From: Sipunculus nudus
Lineage: Eukaryota > Annelida > Sipuncula > Golfingiida > Sipunculidae
Direction: 5' to 3'
Length of the DNA stretch: 64,000 nucleotides
NCBI GenBank assembly: GCA_026874595.1
Contig: CM049318.1
Span: 24,325,456-24,389,455, forward strand
Positions 11,107-24,000 of this stretch are shown piece by piece. Position 1 is the first letter of the stretch; every line of letters starts with the position of its first letter. The notes below the pieces were generated by a model. It was not told the DNA's origin. It made no database searches and saw only the letters and a list, made by a program, of their open reading frames with translations. The translations under genes and the position numbers were made by a program.

Positions 11107-14100
11107 ACATTTTATTGTCTGTGTGACACATTTAAAATATATAGGCCTACCAATTAAGTATAAGGTTTATAAAGGTAAGGTATTATGTTTCAAAATTTGT
11201 CAATTTTGAACCGGGTTTAGAAATATAATATTTCACAATCAAATCAGAAATTGAACCAAAGTCGATTATTCTATTTATTAATAAATTTCATTTTTTGATA
11301 TATTGTATTGACGCCCCTGATTATTGTTATTGCACGTTAATTCATTTTCGTTATGATGGATTTCTTGGAAACTTGGTTTAAAATTTCGCAGCCTCTTGCA
11401 GGTTTACAAATTTAAAAGGGGTCTACCCAAGTGTTTGGTCTCGCTTTCTATCGGTTTGTCGGTTAAAGCAGGCAAGTCCTTAAATTTTACCAGCATTATT
11501 TACCAAATAACGTTTTATGCTTCTATGTTTGCTCTTAGCAGACTGACACACGGACCAGGGAGGGGAGGAGGGAGGGGGCGGTTTTTAGGAAAGGGGGAGC
11601 TCAACACCCTTGGCTAAGTGTACAAATGTGCAATTTAGTTTTGAAGATATTTAGCACCACCAAGGGCCGGGGTTATGGTTTTGCCACCGTTTGTTGTTTG
11701 TCTGTTAGAAATATTATTTAAAAAGTTTTAATGGAATTTTTTTAAATAGTCAGAATGGCTCGGCAATGATACAAGAAACATTTAATTTATTTTTTGGGTG
11801 ATCCGGATTTTTCTAAGGAATTTCTGACCCTCTATATGTTAATGAGCTGCTTTGGCGCAAATCTGTGCTGTCTTAGTGCTTTCTAGTTTACATATATCTG
11901 ACATGCAGACGTAAAGGGAGGAGAATGGGGCAAGCCTAGCGCTACCTTTTGGAATATCGTGGCAGTTGCCCAGATGTTTTATGCAGAAGAAAGATGGGAC
12001 GGACTCCCCGTGTGCCTCATTTTAAGTCCGCCCCTGCTTACTGCACTATTCAAACAGCCCTGTCCACCTATTTTTGTCCCCAAATTTCTTTCAACTATTT
12101 TTTTTCCAAAGGATTTTATGTGGTGAGTTTTTATCATTTAAATATTTAATTATTATTTTTAAAAGATATACCTATTTAGTATTTTATTTGTTATAATTAA
12201 AGGACCATGATTTTTTTTAAGTACGTAAAATATATACCTATTTAGTATTTTATGTGAAACTACAGGACTACTGATGATATGTTTTTACTTGTACGTAAAA
12301 TATATACCTATTTTATTATTTTATGGGAAATATAGGACAACTGATGATATGTTTTTAAATGTATGTAAAGCGCTTGTGACATGATTCAATACTTATAATG
12401 AGCGCCATATAAAAATAAATTATTATTATTTATTATTAAATAATTATTATCTAATACTTATAAAAGGAATTCAGTTCACGTTTGTGCGCAATGTTCTCTT
12501 AAACCGCGCTGTGTACAATATTGTGCCATACATCATTTTAAAGGTTATTATCCCCGCAGTGACATAAGCGATATGAAAATAAATAATTTTTAATATACAT
12601 ATAATTTTGAGTGATTTTTCCATTTTTTTACCGAGCACAGCCGAACTGTCTTCGGCAATTACCGGAATGCGTGCATCGTGGTCACTTAACCCCTAACACT
12701 AAGGACTATTGTTCATATGAATAGCGTTGCTTTCAATGAGGGATTTGACCCACGTGCGTGGTCAGTAAAAGAGAAAAACACATGTTTCTCGCTTTATGAA
12801 ATGGAGAGTTCAACCCAGGAGGATTAATGCCAAAACCTAATTCAAGGTCCCAATTTCAGGAACATGCGTGGGGTAGGGTGGGGTGGGGTGGAGTGGTGTC
12901 TGGGGTTTCAGGCCTCAAAATTTGTCTGATACGATGAAAAAAAAAACATTGCGGCGGTTGAAAATGAATACGGACCCTCTGCATGGAATTCCGTTGGGTC
13001 CGCTTCTGCTACTTACGAGGTATTCATATTTCTGTTTCTTTCTTCAGGAACAGTTTCCTTGCAACGTATATTTAATAAATCTTTCATGTGTTCCTCACAT
13101 CAACCTAATCTTTATACGTCCACCGATAAAATCCAGTCAAATATCATCGAAAACCTGAATGCCCTCGCGTCTCATTCCGGTTCGCAATGTCAACACCATC
13201 ACTGGCCAGGTCATCAAGGTAAACATACCGGGGTATAAATTTCTTGCAATGAGGACAGAACCACATAATGAATGTTAAAAATATTGGAGCGACTGCAGGA
13301 TCACTCACGCACTGTCTCTACCAGATTATGAGTTTATACGGACGGACGGTATGATGTTAAGGATTCATGTAATTTAAAAGTAAGTGGCAAAATTAAGATA
13401 CAAGCAGCTGTACATAGAAACGTTTTCTGTTCACAGAAGTGTTGTGCCTCAGAGAGGTGCGTGAGTTATTCTGCAGTCGTGCCAAAATGTTTATACATAT
13501 CTTATAGAGACAGTTTCTCACTGAAAACCTATATTTCCGGTTAACTTTTGGATTTAAAAAAATGAGCCAACATTTCACATCTCAGTTAATAAATCTCCCC
13601 AACCTCGGCAATAAGCCCGGTATACCGGGTCTATCAGCTAGTTATAAATATTTACGAGTTAAATTTATTCACTGGTCACGCCGGGACACTGCTGAAATGT
13701 CCAAAAAGAGCTGCGACAAGGATGGCGTCAGTTCAAATGGTCATATCTGTTTACATATGTGATGTAGGAGGGACGTATGTATGACGTAACGAACGTCTGA
13801 CATATAAATATCGACGTAACGTCAACACTTCTAATCGTGAAATGTGTGTAGGCCTAGTTTAAGAACGCTTAGATCATCACTGATTTGTCGCAAGATTGTA
13901 CATCTCTTCAGTCATACTTATTTTCTGAATTATCCTGAGGAATCTATACATGGCAGAGTATTATTTAGCTGTTAGATACTTTCAACATACCGACTTACCT
14001 CTGAGGTAAATGAAGGTAAGCTATAGTGCATTGGTTAATATTATCACAAAAAAAATTGGTATAAAACAGGCGGACAGGGGTAGTGGAATTGAGTATACTG

Positions 14101-15247
14101 AACTGTAATCCACTGAGTTTTGTGAAAGGGGTGAGCATGGCCAATGGAAGATTTCATTAAATTTTGGTACTGTCCGGATAAAGAAGGGGTTATAGTGTGA
14201 ATGTTTTGTTTTGGATGAATTATGCGCTCTCATGACAGTAACCTCGCTACACTGCGTAAAGAATATATAAAGTCTTATATTTGGATATCAAAGGTAGAGG
14301 TATGTCATGCAGAATGTCGGCCTTAATTCCGACACCAGAGAGTGTACGACCAGCGTACTTGTGGTCAGAGTGCTGTCCTTGAGCGAGAAATGCACGTTAA
14401 GGCTCTATGAGGATGCAAGTATTTTCGTAATTTTTGACAACACCTCATGGCCTACTAGCACACTGTCACCTGACATAAACCAGACCAATCTTTAGTTTGT
14501 GTATTCTTTCTAACAACTACCACGAGCGATGAAAATTCCGTTTAACTCAGCATCTTGGTAAATTCCTCTGCATGTTTCTTGGCTTTACGACCGCATCAAC
14601 ACAAACATGGCTCGCACAGATAATTTGAAGGTCGTTACCATAGATATAGACTTTGGGTTGCGAGTTCACATGTATATTCTTGTGTTAATTCATCATTCGT
14701 ACCATAACGTTATAATTATGGGATGTTTACCATGAAATGAATACAACATGAGGGGAAAATATTATAATAACTAGATCATAGACAGAACTGCTTACCTATG
14801 CCGAATGAAATGATGTATTCAGTATTCATTAATTTTCCGTCTTCGTTTATGAACCTTTCGGGTTTGAACTTCTTGGGTTCTGGGAAGATCTTAGGATCGT
14901 TGTGGGCGGCGTAGAGGTTTCCCAGGATAAAAGCATTCTTCGGGATGTTGTATCCTTTCAGGATCGTGTCTTTTATGGCGCTGTGTGGTACCGTGCTCGG
15001 GGTGGTGTTTCCTAGACGCAGACTCTCGTAAAACACAGCCTGGAGGTAGACAAGCTGACTCTTGTGCTGAAAACAAACAGGAAGAGAAAGAGAAAAAAAT
15101 TAATATTTACTGCATATATTAAATTACTGAGGCAATAATCAAAGAACACTGTATTTTGACATCCGCGGGAAAATATCAGAAGAAGCATTTATTATATATA
15201 TGCATATGAAGAGTATATGTGTATATTTATATATATATACAAAATAT

Positions 15248-15280
<33 letters not shown>

Positions 15281-18200
15281 ATATTTTTACCATACACTAC
15301 TTTTCTGTTAGTCATATATAACATGTTAAATGTGAGTAAATATACATCTTTTACTTGAATATAGTTACATAAATGTATTTAATCCCTCTTTTGAAAAACT
15401 TTCTGACCAAATAAAATTCAGTTTTCTGGTTGAATATGAATTATTGTCTGCATTCCACATAACTTGATTAAACTGGTACAGTTAGGGAAAGAAAAATCGC
15501 TCGTCCCTCTTTGTTCAGTTTTTTTTTATCTCAGAGTTTGTAAACCAATTTATGTATTTGTTGTGGTCTGAGGATCTCCATTGTTTCAAGTTATATTTTC
15601 GCCTATTTTCTACTTGCCTGCTAATGTGTCGTTGTCAAAATATAACAAAAATTTACATATCAATAACAATAGATTGATACAGGACCTTCTATTATTCAAC
15701 ACTGTTGGCATGATATATCGTATGTAGAAATACTCCTAGTTATATGTTCAAGGAAAATGTCTAAAAGGTTATGAATCTTGGGAAAAGAGAAAGACAAGTA
15801 TTCGTGGACGATTATTGAAAGTAATGTCTCCATATTAGCTCACGTTTCTGGTTATAGCGGGGGTAACCGCTCCCCAACAGCTCTTAATGTTTCCTAGACT
15901 GGATTCGATCTTTGCCATCTTTGGTTCATATTAGAATCTCGGAAGACAAGTCGCTCCCGTACAAACTCGCCACTCCTGAAAACCAATTTCGGCCAAAACT
16001 ATATTTCGTCACAGGAATAGTTCCCTTAGTCTGATATTAGGCACTTGTAATGAACAATATGACATATTTAACCAAATAAATTTCACAACTCGGATTTCCG
16101 TGAATTATTTAGATCCCGGCCCGGGGAGTAAGTTGAAACATAAACAAAATTGGATAGTGGCCGACTACATATACATATGGTAGCTCTGGGAGCATCAATG
16201 CTTCCATACTGGAATGTACCTTTTCCATTCCACAGACAGTGGCAACAGTTACTAACATTTAAAAACCGTATCTCAGACAGTCAAAACTCTTAATATAAGC
16301 GTGTGGTGCACGAACCAAAAAAATCCATCTCTCATAATCAGATGAGCATCTCCTCATGGGAAGGGAGGACTTAAAGGGGCTGATAATATTTTTTTCTGTC
16401 TTTTTCTTCCCTTTTTGCGCCATTATTCCAATACAGGTATTTCCCAAAACTGACCTAAAGTCAGAGTTACAGTCGTAGTTTACAGATTTGGGACTCAAAT
16501 TCATATCGACTTTGATTTAATTTAAAAAGACCTGACGGAAGAAGGCTTACCTTGGGAAAGATTGGATAAGTGCACACCTTAAGTCAGCATTCGGCGAATT
16601 TAGTGCTGATGAAAATAAGCAGTGGCATTAATTTAACGGGCGGATTCCCCCCCCCCCCTCTTGTTCTACTTATTAAAAGCAGGCGTATAGAAAATGCCAC
16701 GATTAATACTGAGAAGAGAACAAAAACTAATCCCAATTTAGATTATTACAGCTTAGAATTTTAAAGAGAATCTTTACCGTACTGTCTCCGCCAATCTGCC
16801 TCTCTAATCCCCCCGCCACACACATTCAAACACACACACACATCTGTTCTTAAGTTCTGTATGCTGACTATCAGAGGATTTGTTTTTAATATAAAGTTAG
16901 GATGATGTATTTACCTTCATCGTAGGCTTTTCTGACCTTCCGACAACCTCGTCAAGTTCATCGTGGACCTTTTTCTGCATGTCAGGATTATACATAAGGA
17001 AGAGGATAACCCACATTATGAGTCCCGTGGTGGTCTCCGTGGCGTCGGGCAGGAACAGCAGGATGGTGGATAGGATTCTCTCCTGGTCTTTCTTAGAGCG
17101 ATTCATGACGTAATAGTCCATGACGTCACGTGGATTCTCGGGGTCTAGCGTTTTCCTGTGCTTCTCGTACTCTTCCCGCATGATTTTCTTACCAAGTCCA
17201 AGAGCGGTCTCAGCTTCTTTCAAGATATCTTTGAAGACGATCTTGCTCAACCACGCCGGAATCATCTCCATAACAAACGCATAGTCCTCAGACTCGAGTC
17301 GGTTTATCCGGACAAATAGATCCGCCAATTCTTGTGTTTTTGGATCTTCTTGGGTCAGATCAGCGCCGTAAATCATTGACGTCATCATCACGGTCATAGT
17401 GCGCATGACGACTACAGCCGGGTCAAAAGGTTTGCCTGATTTTTCTTTTATTATCTGGATCGATCGCTCGATTTCGGTCTCCATCTTTTCTAGCCATTTC
17501 TCTGACAGGATACCATGATTTCGGAAGCCCATGGTTGCGATCTTCTTATTGGGTTTGAACTCTTCGTCGTACGCACCAAACAGCATATCTGGAGAAATAT
17601 TGCAATTTTTTATACATATGTCACGAACTGTGTAAACAACATAATTAGAACCATTATATTTACAGTTATATATCTTAAATAATGTTATTATCACTTTCTT
17701 TTCTCTTTATTTAGCTATGAAATGGCCAAAATAAAAAAAAATCGGTTCTCAGTCATTTTTTTTCAGAAATCAAGCGGGCGGGCGGTTTTTTTATTCTTCA
17801 TTTTTTGGTATGCTTCGATAAAAATGACAAATGATAAGGAAAAAGCATGATAATAACAGATTTATTTTGCTAAACAAGTAAAAGCACTACAAAACAAAGG
17901 AAATTGTATGATTTTATTTTCTTGTGGGAAATGTCCGAGCGGCTGCATCTCAAAATTGGTAAGTTTCTATTGAAGATCAAAATTAAATTTGTTGATGCGG
18001 GTGTTTAAAATTGAATCATACTTTATTTTTGGCCTAAACCCCGATATATAAAAACATGAAGTTGACATGTTCCTTTCATTCAAAATTGACTTTAAAAATT
18101 CATCTTCCTTGTTTCCTATGACATTAAACATGTTTTTTTTTTATTTTTACTTTTACCTATGTTGATGCTTTGAATCTATTTTTATACCTTCCTGTTAAGC

Positions 18201-20269
18201 CAGTCTCCACTCAACCTATTTGTTGTGCCGGCCGACTTTTGTTTTTTAACGGCCGAAAAAATCTACAAGTCTCTCCGGCTGGGGAGCGTATGCACACCTG
18301 TCGAAATCTTGTGCCCCTCAGCAGATTTTTCCGATCATTTTGGTCACTTGTATCGTCCTCTGAATTGCTATTATCGTTATAAAAGATATCGGCCGATTTT
18401 TTTTCGGTTCTGTCATCATATATCAATGCCTAAATTTCCGAATGGATAAAAATCGGCCGGGAAATCTTTTTGAAGCCAGTTTTTCATTCCAGATAAAAAT
18501 AAAAATCTGGCACCATTATCATATCTACCTTTTATACAGATTTTATACCACGGCTTTAGATGTGGATTTAGAATGTTGTTTAGAACTAACCATCTTCATA
18601 GTTGATGATTCGGTGGACCATCAGATCTGGTCTGTCGTTAAAGTCCTCCCCTCGCTTGACGAAGGCTTCCTTTATGACGTCGTAACTGTTCAATATGACC
18701 ATCAACCTGACGACAAGCGTGTATATATGTTAATATATAATATATAATGTTAAACGAAATCATGAAAACGACCCGAATACATGATTGTTCCACACATATA
18801 TCATTGTAAAGGTTCTGTAACTTTATATGACAACATTGTATTTACTGTGAAATTGTCAATTTCTGCTTTTTAATTGATTGCAAAATATATTGCTGAAATT
18901 CTGTCTTTAGGTTTCAAATGATGCGAATGTTACTTTTTGTCTAGGTGACTAGACGGAGGATATATACAGGTTAAGTCAGCTCACATTTTTTTAATATGGG
19001 AAGAATATATCCCATGCTGGGCAAGAAATTGAGAAATTATCTCTGATACTTTCAATATATTCTACAATTGGGCAACAAGATGTCATATTTATAAAAAAAA
19101 AAAAAGAAAAGAAATACAGTCACAAAATAAATCTTAGGAACTCTGTTTTTGTATAGGACAAGAAAAAAAAAACATTTTATGAATATATAGAACAAACTAC
19201 AAGCTTTACGCGTTAATCAGAAACGGATCTTATAAATAGGTTTTGAGATATCATGTCCTATTTTGGAAGTTAAGGACAGGCGGACGATAAACTATGGTTG
19301 GGGTATGTGGGTGTGGGTGGATGGGGGGGGGGGGGGAGTCTGTAATTACAATCATAAAAGGGTCGGATGATATGATAGACATTATATTTGATAGATCGTG
19401 ATATGGAGATCTGCATATAGAGTATTATGACATTGTATCTTTATTTTTTGATATGTTATCAAACGTGATTTAGCCATATGAACTGTAATAGAAATAACTT
19501 CTGATACCAATGTATAGACATCTGAATGGGCTTTGATTATTGAAAGACAGAAAGCGCATGTAAATTGTTACCGTGTCTTTATAGAAACGCGTGAAGTTTT
19601 GTAGTAAAATGTTCATGTAGGTTCGATAGATGTTATGAACAAATATTCGCTCCTGGAAATTTACAAATTAATTTTGTTGATTTAACTATTGGTACAAAAG
19701 ATATTTCCAAACAGAAAATAAGAGAAAACACACTTATTTCCTGTAAACTGATACTGAGCATATACAATTTTGCCTTTCATTTGTATGATTTACGCGTTTA
19801 ATGTTTTTTTGTGTTGTCAACACGTGTGATGATAAATGTTTACCTTTTTATACTTGCATGCGGGAAGAAAATTGTATATTATAAAATTTTATATATTTTT
19901 GTCATACAGGAGGGCTTAAAATTAACATGTTTAAACCATAAAAAGAAAAACATCACAGTACACATCGCACTATATTGCAATACGAAAATCGTAGCCCAGT
20001 CCTATTCATACTCACATATTACCGGCATAAAACGACACCACGTCGCCGTACTCCTGGCCCCAACGATACCCATCCTCATGGATCTCTTTGCTTAGTGACA
20101 GGAGGGATCCGATAATGGGGAATCCCCTTGGTCCAGGTGGAAGGTTCCGCTTCCGGGTCGACAGCGAGTAAATGACCCACAGACCGACTGCTCCGATGAG
20201 CAGAGCCGTGGGGGTGTTTAGTTCCGTCATGCCCAGACTGGTGACGAACGAGACCAGAGCAGTGGCCAT
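9951..20269 (-). CDS. CYP2-like (clan 2) cytochrome P450, complete, five exons
   Basis: Heme-thiolate monooxygenase expected at the ER membrane. Joining 20269-20016, 18706-18591, 17588-16915, 15066-14796 and 10138-9951 gives 1503 nt, that is 500 codons plus TGA, the usual P450 length, with every junction phase agreeing (2, 1, 0, 1). Motifs in order: hydrophobic anchor about residues 20-36; hinge PPGPRGFP at 44-51; I helix PDATETT at 304-310, with the acid-alcohol pair E308-T309 kept but the usual A-G before it replaced by D-A; ExxR as ESLR at 362-365; KPERF at 416-420; heme loop FGIGRRACIG at 436-445 with C443 as the iron ligand. ATG at 20269 is chosen because it heads the anchor and aligns with the start of the opposed copy; an in-frame upstream ATG adds an unlikely 35 residues. 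Family membership is clear; substrate is unknown. Confidence 0.92.
10946..11320. mobile_element. MITE-like element with TCAG..CTGA inverted ends, poly-G and (AT)n
   Basis: The left end TCAGTGGCGTCAAT (10946-10959) is the inverted repeat of ATTGACGCCCCTGA (11307-11320) with one mismatch. A run of about 13 G lies just inside the left end, and an (AT)n block lies near 11065-11107. No coding capacity. Similar in plan to the element at 5148-5285. Confidence 0.6.
12818..13643 (+). repeat. 0.82-kb interspersed repeat, copy 1 (inverted relative to copy 2)
   Basis: Nearly its whole length matches the reverse complement of 38815-39635. Shared landmarks are GGAGGAwtAATGnC at one end, (GGGGT)n near 12875, ACGGACCCTCTGCATGGA, and CTATCAGCTAGTT at the other end. 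Includes the perfect palindrome CCCGGTATACCGGG near its right end. Internally it carries a roughly 50-bp inverted sub-repeat (ACTGCAG..ACTCACGCAC), so it could fold back. No protein recognised; class unknown. Confidence 0.7.
14796..15066 (-). CDS. P450 exon 4 (ExxR, PERF, start of heme loop)
   Basis: Starts after TTGTTTTCAG and ends ATA G|GTAAGC (phase 1). Encodes residues 349-438: the ESLR of the K helix, FKPERF, and EYIISFGI at the beginning of the heme-binding loop, which the final intron splits. Confidence 0.92.
15067..16914 (-). other. intron 3 of the P450
   Basis: 1.85-kb GT..AG intron (GTAAAT...TTTTCAG). AT-rich, with an (AT)n block at about 15255-15281 and a short poly-C near 16649. 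Nothing else recognised. Confidence 0.6.
16915..17588 (-). CDS. P450 exon 3 (C to J helices)
   Basis: Starts after TTTCTCCAG and ends AAG|GTAAAT (phase 0). Encodes residues 124-348, including the I-helix PDATETT and the conserved NPDMQKKVHDELDEVVG stretch that follows in clan-2 P450s. The open frame running upstream of 17588 is intron sequence. Confidence 0.92.
17589..18590 (-). other. intron 2 of the P450
   Basis: 1.0-kb GT..AG intron. Several overlapping short open frames at 18170-18450 are on both strands and look incidental. A GGCCGA-type motif recurs a few times between 18230 and 18470 without clear repeat structure. Confidence 0.55.
18591..18706 (-). CDS. P450 exon 2
   Basis: Starts after CGTCAG and ends G|GTTAGT (phase 1). 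Encodes residues 85-123, with KEAFVKRGEDFNDRPDL typical of the CYP2 B-helix region. The split codon with exon 1 (AT+G) gives Met. Confidence 0.88.
18707..20015 (-). other. intron 1 of the P450
   Basis: 1.3-kb GT..AG intron with a run of 14-15 G near 19323-19336. No other feature recognised. Confidence 0.6.
20016..20269 (-). CDS. P450 exon 1
   Basis: Residues 1-84. Ends ...FYAGN plus AT before the strong donor GTGAGT (phase 2). Carries the membrane anchor and PPGPRGFP hinge. Confidence 0.9.
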
Positions 20270-20559
20270 GTCGGTTCTTGTAGACAACGACCTGAATTTT
20301 AAATATACAGTTAATGTGAACACCTTGGAGGAAATACTAAGGTGTGTATTATGGCAAGTTTCATCGAAAGACATCCAAAAGTCTCCATTGTGTCTATATC
20401 TGTATGTATAACAGCCTAATTTATAAAATGAAGTATTGTATCCGAAATAAACAAGTTAGACATGATAACTCCCTGTATTTTTTTTCTATTCATTCTTAAA
20501 CCTTTATAATTAATTTAACTGTGTAAATTAAGCTAAAGTCAGTACCATAAATGAAATAT

Positions 20560-20874
20560 ATATGGAAGTTTGTCTAATGGCAAATGTATCAGACACGTTT
20601 GGCATTGATTAGCTTGAGATTTTCACATGCATACACATTTATCCATCATATAGTCCGTTCATTACTGATTAGGCAATATATGGCAATATAGGAAAGCACG
20701 TCAGGCAACAAACCTGACAATTCTATCCGTAATATGTATCTAAAATCTAAAATTCAACCACTCCGACAACTTGACCAGCAACATTAGACGACCACAGTGA
20801 AATCAAGACTACCATAATAAAAAGGACCTCCCTTAAATCGATGCCATACCCGTCGAGTGAACTGGATTATCCAA

Positions 20875-20938
<64 letters not shown>

Positions 20939-21779
20939 TATATATGAATGTTTTAGATAAATCTTAACTCTCCGAGTCTTTAAAAATAATTGGCTGATTT
21001 GCTTTATTGAAGGAATTTTATACCTATATACTAAATAGGGCATGTCTTATCCGATCATAGTCGCGCGTTATCACAAAGTATGGCCTTTGTATACCGACAG
21101 TAATATCCTGATGGTCAAGGGTTCTCTAAATCATCTCATATTGTCCGAGCCGTGTCAATACATGGCATTCTTCCCAAGCCAACAGCAAACACCGACGACC
21201 CAAGTACCGGCTAGCGCCATGAAGGAATACGTTGCTGTTTAAATCCCTCAGTGAAAGGTCAAAGCTAACGAACTATGAAACTCCTGAATTATCCGTGCAT
21301 TAATTGTACAGAGAAACAACTTTTGGTTACAATTTTGCGTCTGTATGATTTATGCAAATTATATTATAAATATGCAAGATGTAATTTGTGCTGTTTTTTT
21401 TTTTTATTCTCCATGGAAGACCCCTACAGTCCTCCCGTATTGCTAAAGATAAAAACTAACACACTAATATTACTTTTTGGTTTGCATTATAAATATTAAC
21501 TTATTTAAATTTCAATGGCAATTGTGTTACATTATGTTACATTCAAAATGTCCGAAAAACACTTGGATACATCTTATACCCTTCATTTATTTCAGGTGCA
21601 AGTATTTTTACATTTCATTCTACTAAGTCTTTAAACACTCAATAACCATCCTGTTAAACTCACAGGCATAATTGTTGGAAAAAATATAAAACAGAAAATA
21701 ATACATCAAAAATCCCAAACAAATGATAATTCATGTATGTTCTTCCAATTAAAAGACGAAACATGAGTTAATAAATGAA

Positions 21780-21824
<45 letters not shown>

Positions 21825-23629
21825 TGAGATGTTTTAAATTAATCTTTCCTGAGTTACAGAATCTCACCGAGCCCCGTTATCTAATCGGCACAAGTTATTC
21901 TATAAAAATATCACTACTCATATACTTAAAATCGCTTTTCTTATCAGTTCGTAATCACATATTATCATAATGTATGACCATGGAACAAAGACCGTGATAT
22001 TTTGTTGGACAACGTCTTGGGTTATCATCTCACACAGTGCGAGTCAGGTGCACACTTGGAACTACATGTTCACCCCCCCCCCCCCCCCGGAACATGATGT
22101 TGAACACCATATAAGCCACGTGTTTGTCGACTCACACGACCGTGAAAGTCAAGACGACAAAGAAGTCGTAACAGAGGAAAAGACGGATGGCGACAAACCT
22201 AACAATTTTACAATTAGAATATGATTAAATCCATATATACTTCACCATGAAATCATGATAATCTCAACACTTCTCTTTTCCACCTCATAGTAAAAGCCAG
22301 TAGTGCAAAGGGCACTAAAGTTCATTGCCCTAAGAAGGTGGCTGGCAAACATCGGTGACAGTCACTTGTGAGCTACCTTAGGGGCCGTGAAATCAAACGC
22401 AGTCATGTTTGTTTAGATCCCTCAGTGTAAGGTCAAGTTAACTAACCATGAACATTTTTACCTGACGTAATCCTTCGTAAAGCATATTCGATATATTTGA
22501 GTCCTTAAATATAAGAACGAGACCTCAAGATGTACAAAATTATTAACGTTAGCAGGAGGAGAAAGCATAGTCATCCTCTTTATCTGTTCAATCTAAGAAA
22601 GAACTGTTATTTGCAAAAGGTTTGTTAAAAATTTCATTACCTTATTTTCTGAGAAAATTCGAGAGGTAACCAACATTAACACGCACTGAAACCTCACCCC
22701 CCCCCCCCCCCCGGCAAAAAAAAAAACAAAAAAAAAACAAAAATAATATATATAATAATCGCAGACCTCCGCCAAGGCCGCTCATTGCCCCAATATGGCT
22801 TTGTTAGAAAAAGCACTTGTCCTTAACTGACAATCCTTGATACAGGTGGTGATCCGGATCACCCCCGCAAATTTAACAGTTGTTCCTTGTAGCATTACAG
22901 AGCTATCCTGAAAATTTTATTAAATTCAATCAATACCTTTTTGAGAAATGTTGCTAACAGACAAACCAACGCCATCAAAAAACATAAGCTCCGCCGCCAG
23001 GTTGAGGGAGTAATTAGATGCAGATATTATTCGGGACAAGTTGTTCTGTGAAGAAAATTGTTACTCCTTTACTTTTGGTAAACTCCTTTACATTTTTTAT
23101 TCTGACAACAATTCTCATTGACCTCAGACTGTGCGGTGCAGGTGTATAAGTGGTTCATTCCCAAGCAAGATGGCCAACACCGACGACAGTCAGACGTGAG
23201 TCAGCTCACACGGCCGTGAATTTTGACGCAGGCATGTTTTATTAGGCGGTGCAAAGCTAATTTAACCTAACTGCCCATGGATTTATTGTTGTAAGACACA
23301 ACGTACTGTAGCTACTTTACTTTTTTAGTGCAAAGAACAAATTGTCTTACCTAACGTGCAATATATTCCTTTGTCCTTGGACGTATCGGATTCCCCCTGA
23401 AATACATTTGCAATCCTACCGTCTCACTAATAATTATTAATGACTGACACTATTACTTGAACTAACACTGTACGGTGAACCATTGTTGGCAACTATAACA
23501 TTGTATAAGCTAACGTTGTGCTTATTCTTTTGATTCATGTCATTTTTTTAAATGACTGGACACTGAAATATGACATGACGTCTGGTTTAATTAAATGTTT
23601 ATGAAATGACTGATTACACAGATAACTGT

Positions 23630-23670
<41 letters not shown>

Positions 23671-24000
23671 TGTTCTAAAATCAAACTAATCTCACCTGCG
23701 TTAAGATTCTCACCGAGAGCTGCAACTTAGTCGGCACAAGTCCCTATTTATATAGTTAAAGGCGCGTATCTTATCAATTATCAATATAGTCATTGAACAC
23801 AACCAGTGGTATTTTGGCGGACAAAGGTTCTCGCTATTATCTCGTGCTGTGCGGGCCTTGTCATTCCTGGCCACTGAAAGTTCATTCACCATACACTGCG
23901 GTGTATACCGACAATGCCACGTGCCGGCAAATCCACAAGACCGTCACAGGTGATGCAAACATGCCGGTGCAAGGCCAAGGTTAAGAAAAACCTTACGAAT
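20560..24000. repeat. decayed tandem array of ~0.9-kb units upstream of the P450
   Basis: Recurring landmarks in the same order show old duplication. An (AT)n or (CA)(AT) tract (20875, 21783, 23632) is followed about 50-100 bp on by TCTCACCGAG-like sequence (20970, 21862, 23710). Next comes GTGCNGTGCGNGTC-like sequence (21140, 22035, 23845; also 22300 and 23130), then a GACCGTGAAAGTC / GGCCGTGAAATC block and TAGATCCCTCAGTGTAAGGTC. Copies differ by many substitutions and indels. Poly-C tracts lie at 22073-22088 and 22697-22712. No coding sequence. Confidence 0.55.
20875..20932. repeat. (AT)n microsatellite
   Basis: About 28 uninterrupted AT units at a fixed place in one unit of the 20.6-24.0 kb array. 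A matching block is at 21783-21820. Confidence 0.9.

Larger units (their letters stand above)
10139..14795 (-). other. intron 4 of the P450
   Basis: 4.66-kb GT..AG intron. Contains a TIR element (10946-11320), one copy of the 0.82-kb inverted-pair repeat (12818-13643), and low-complexity sequence. Around 12150-12370 a TATATACCTATTTAGTATTTTAT-like unit recurs about three times at roughly 65-75 bp spacing. No nested gene seen. Confidence 0.6.
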
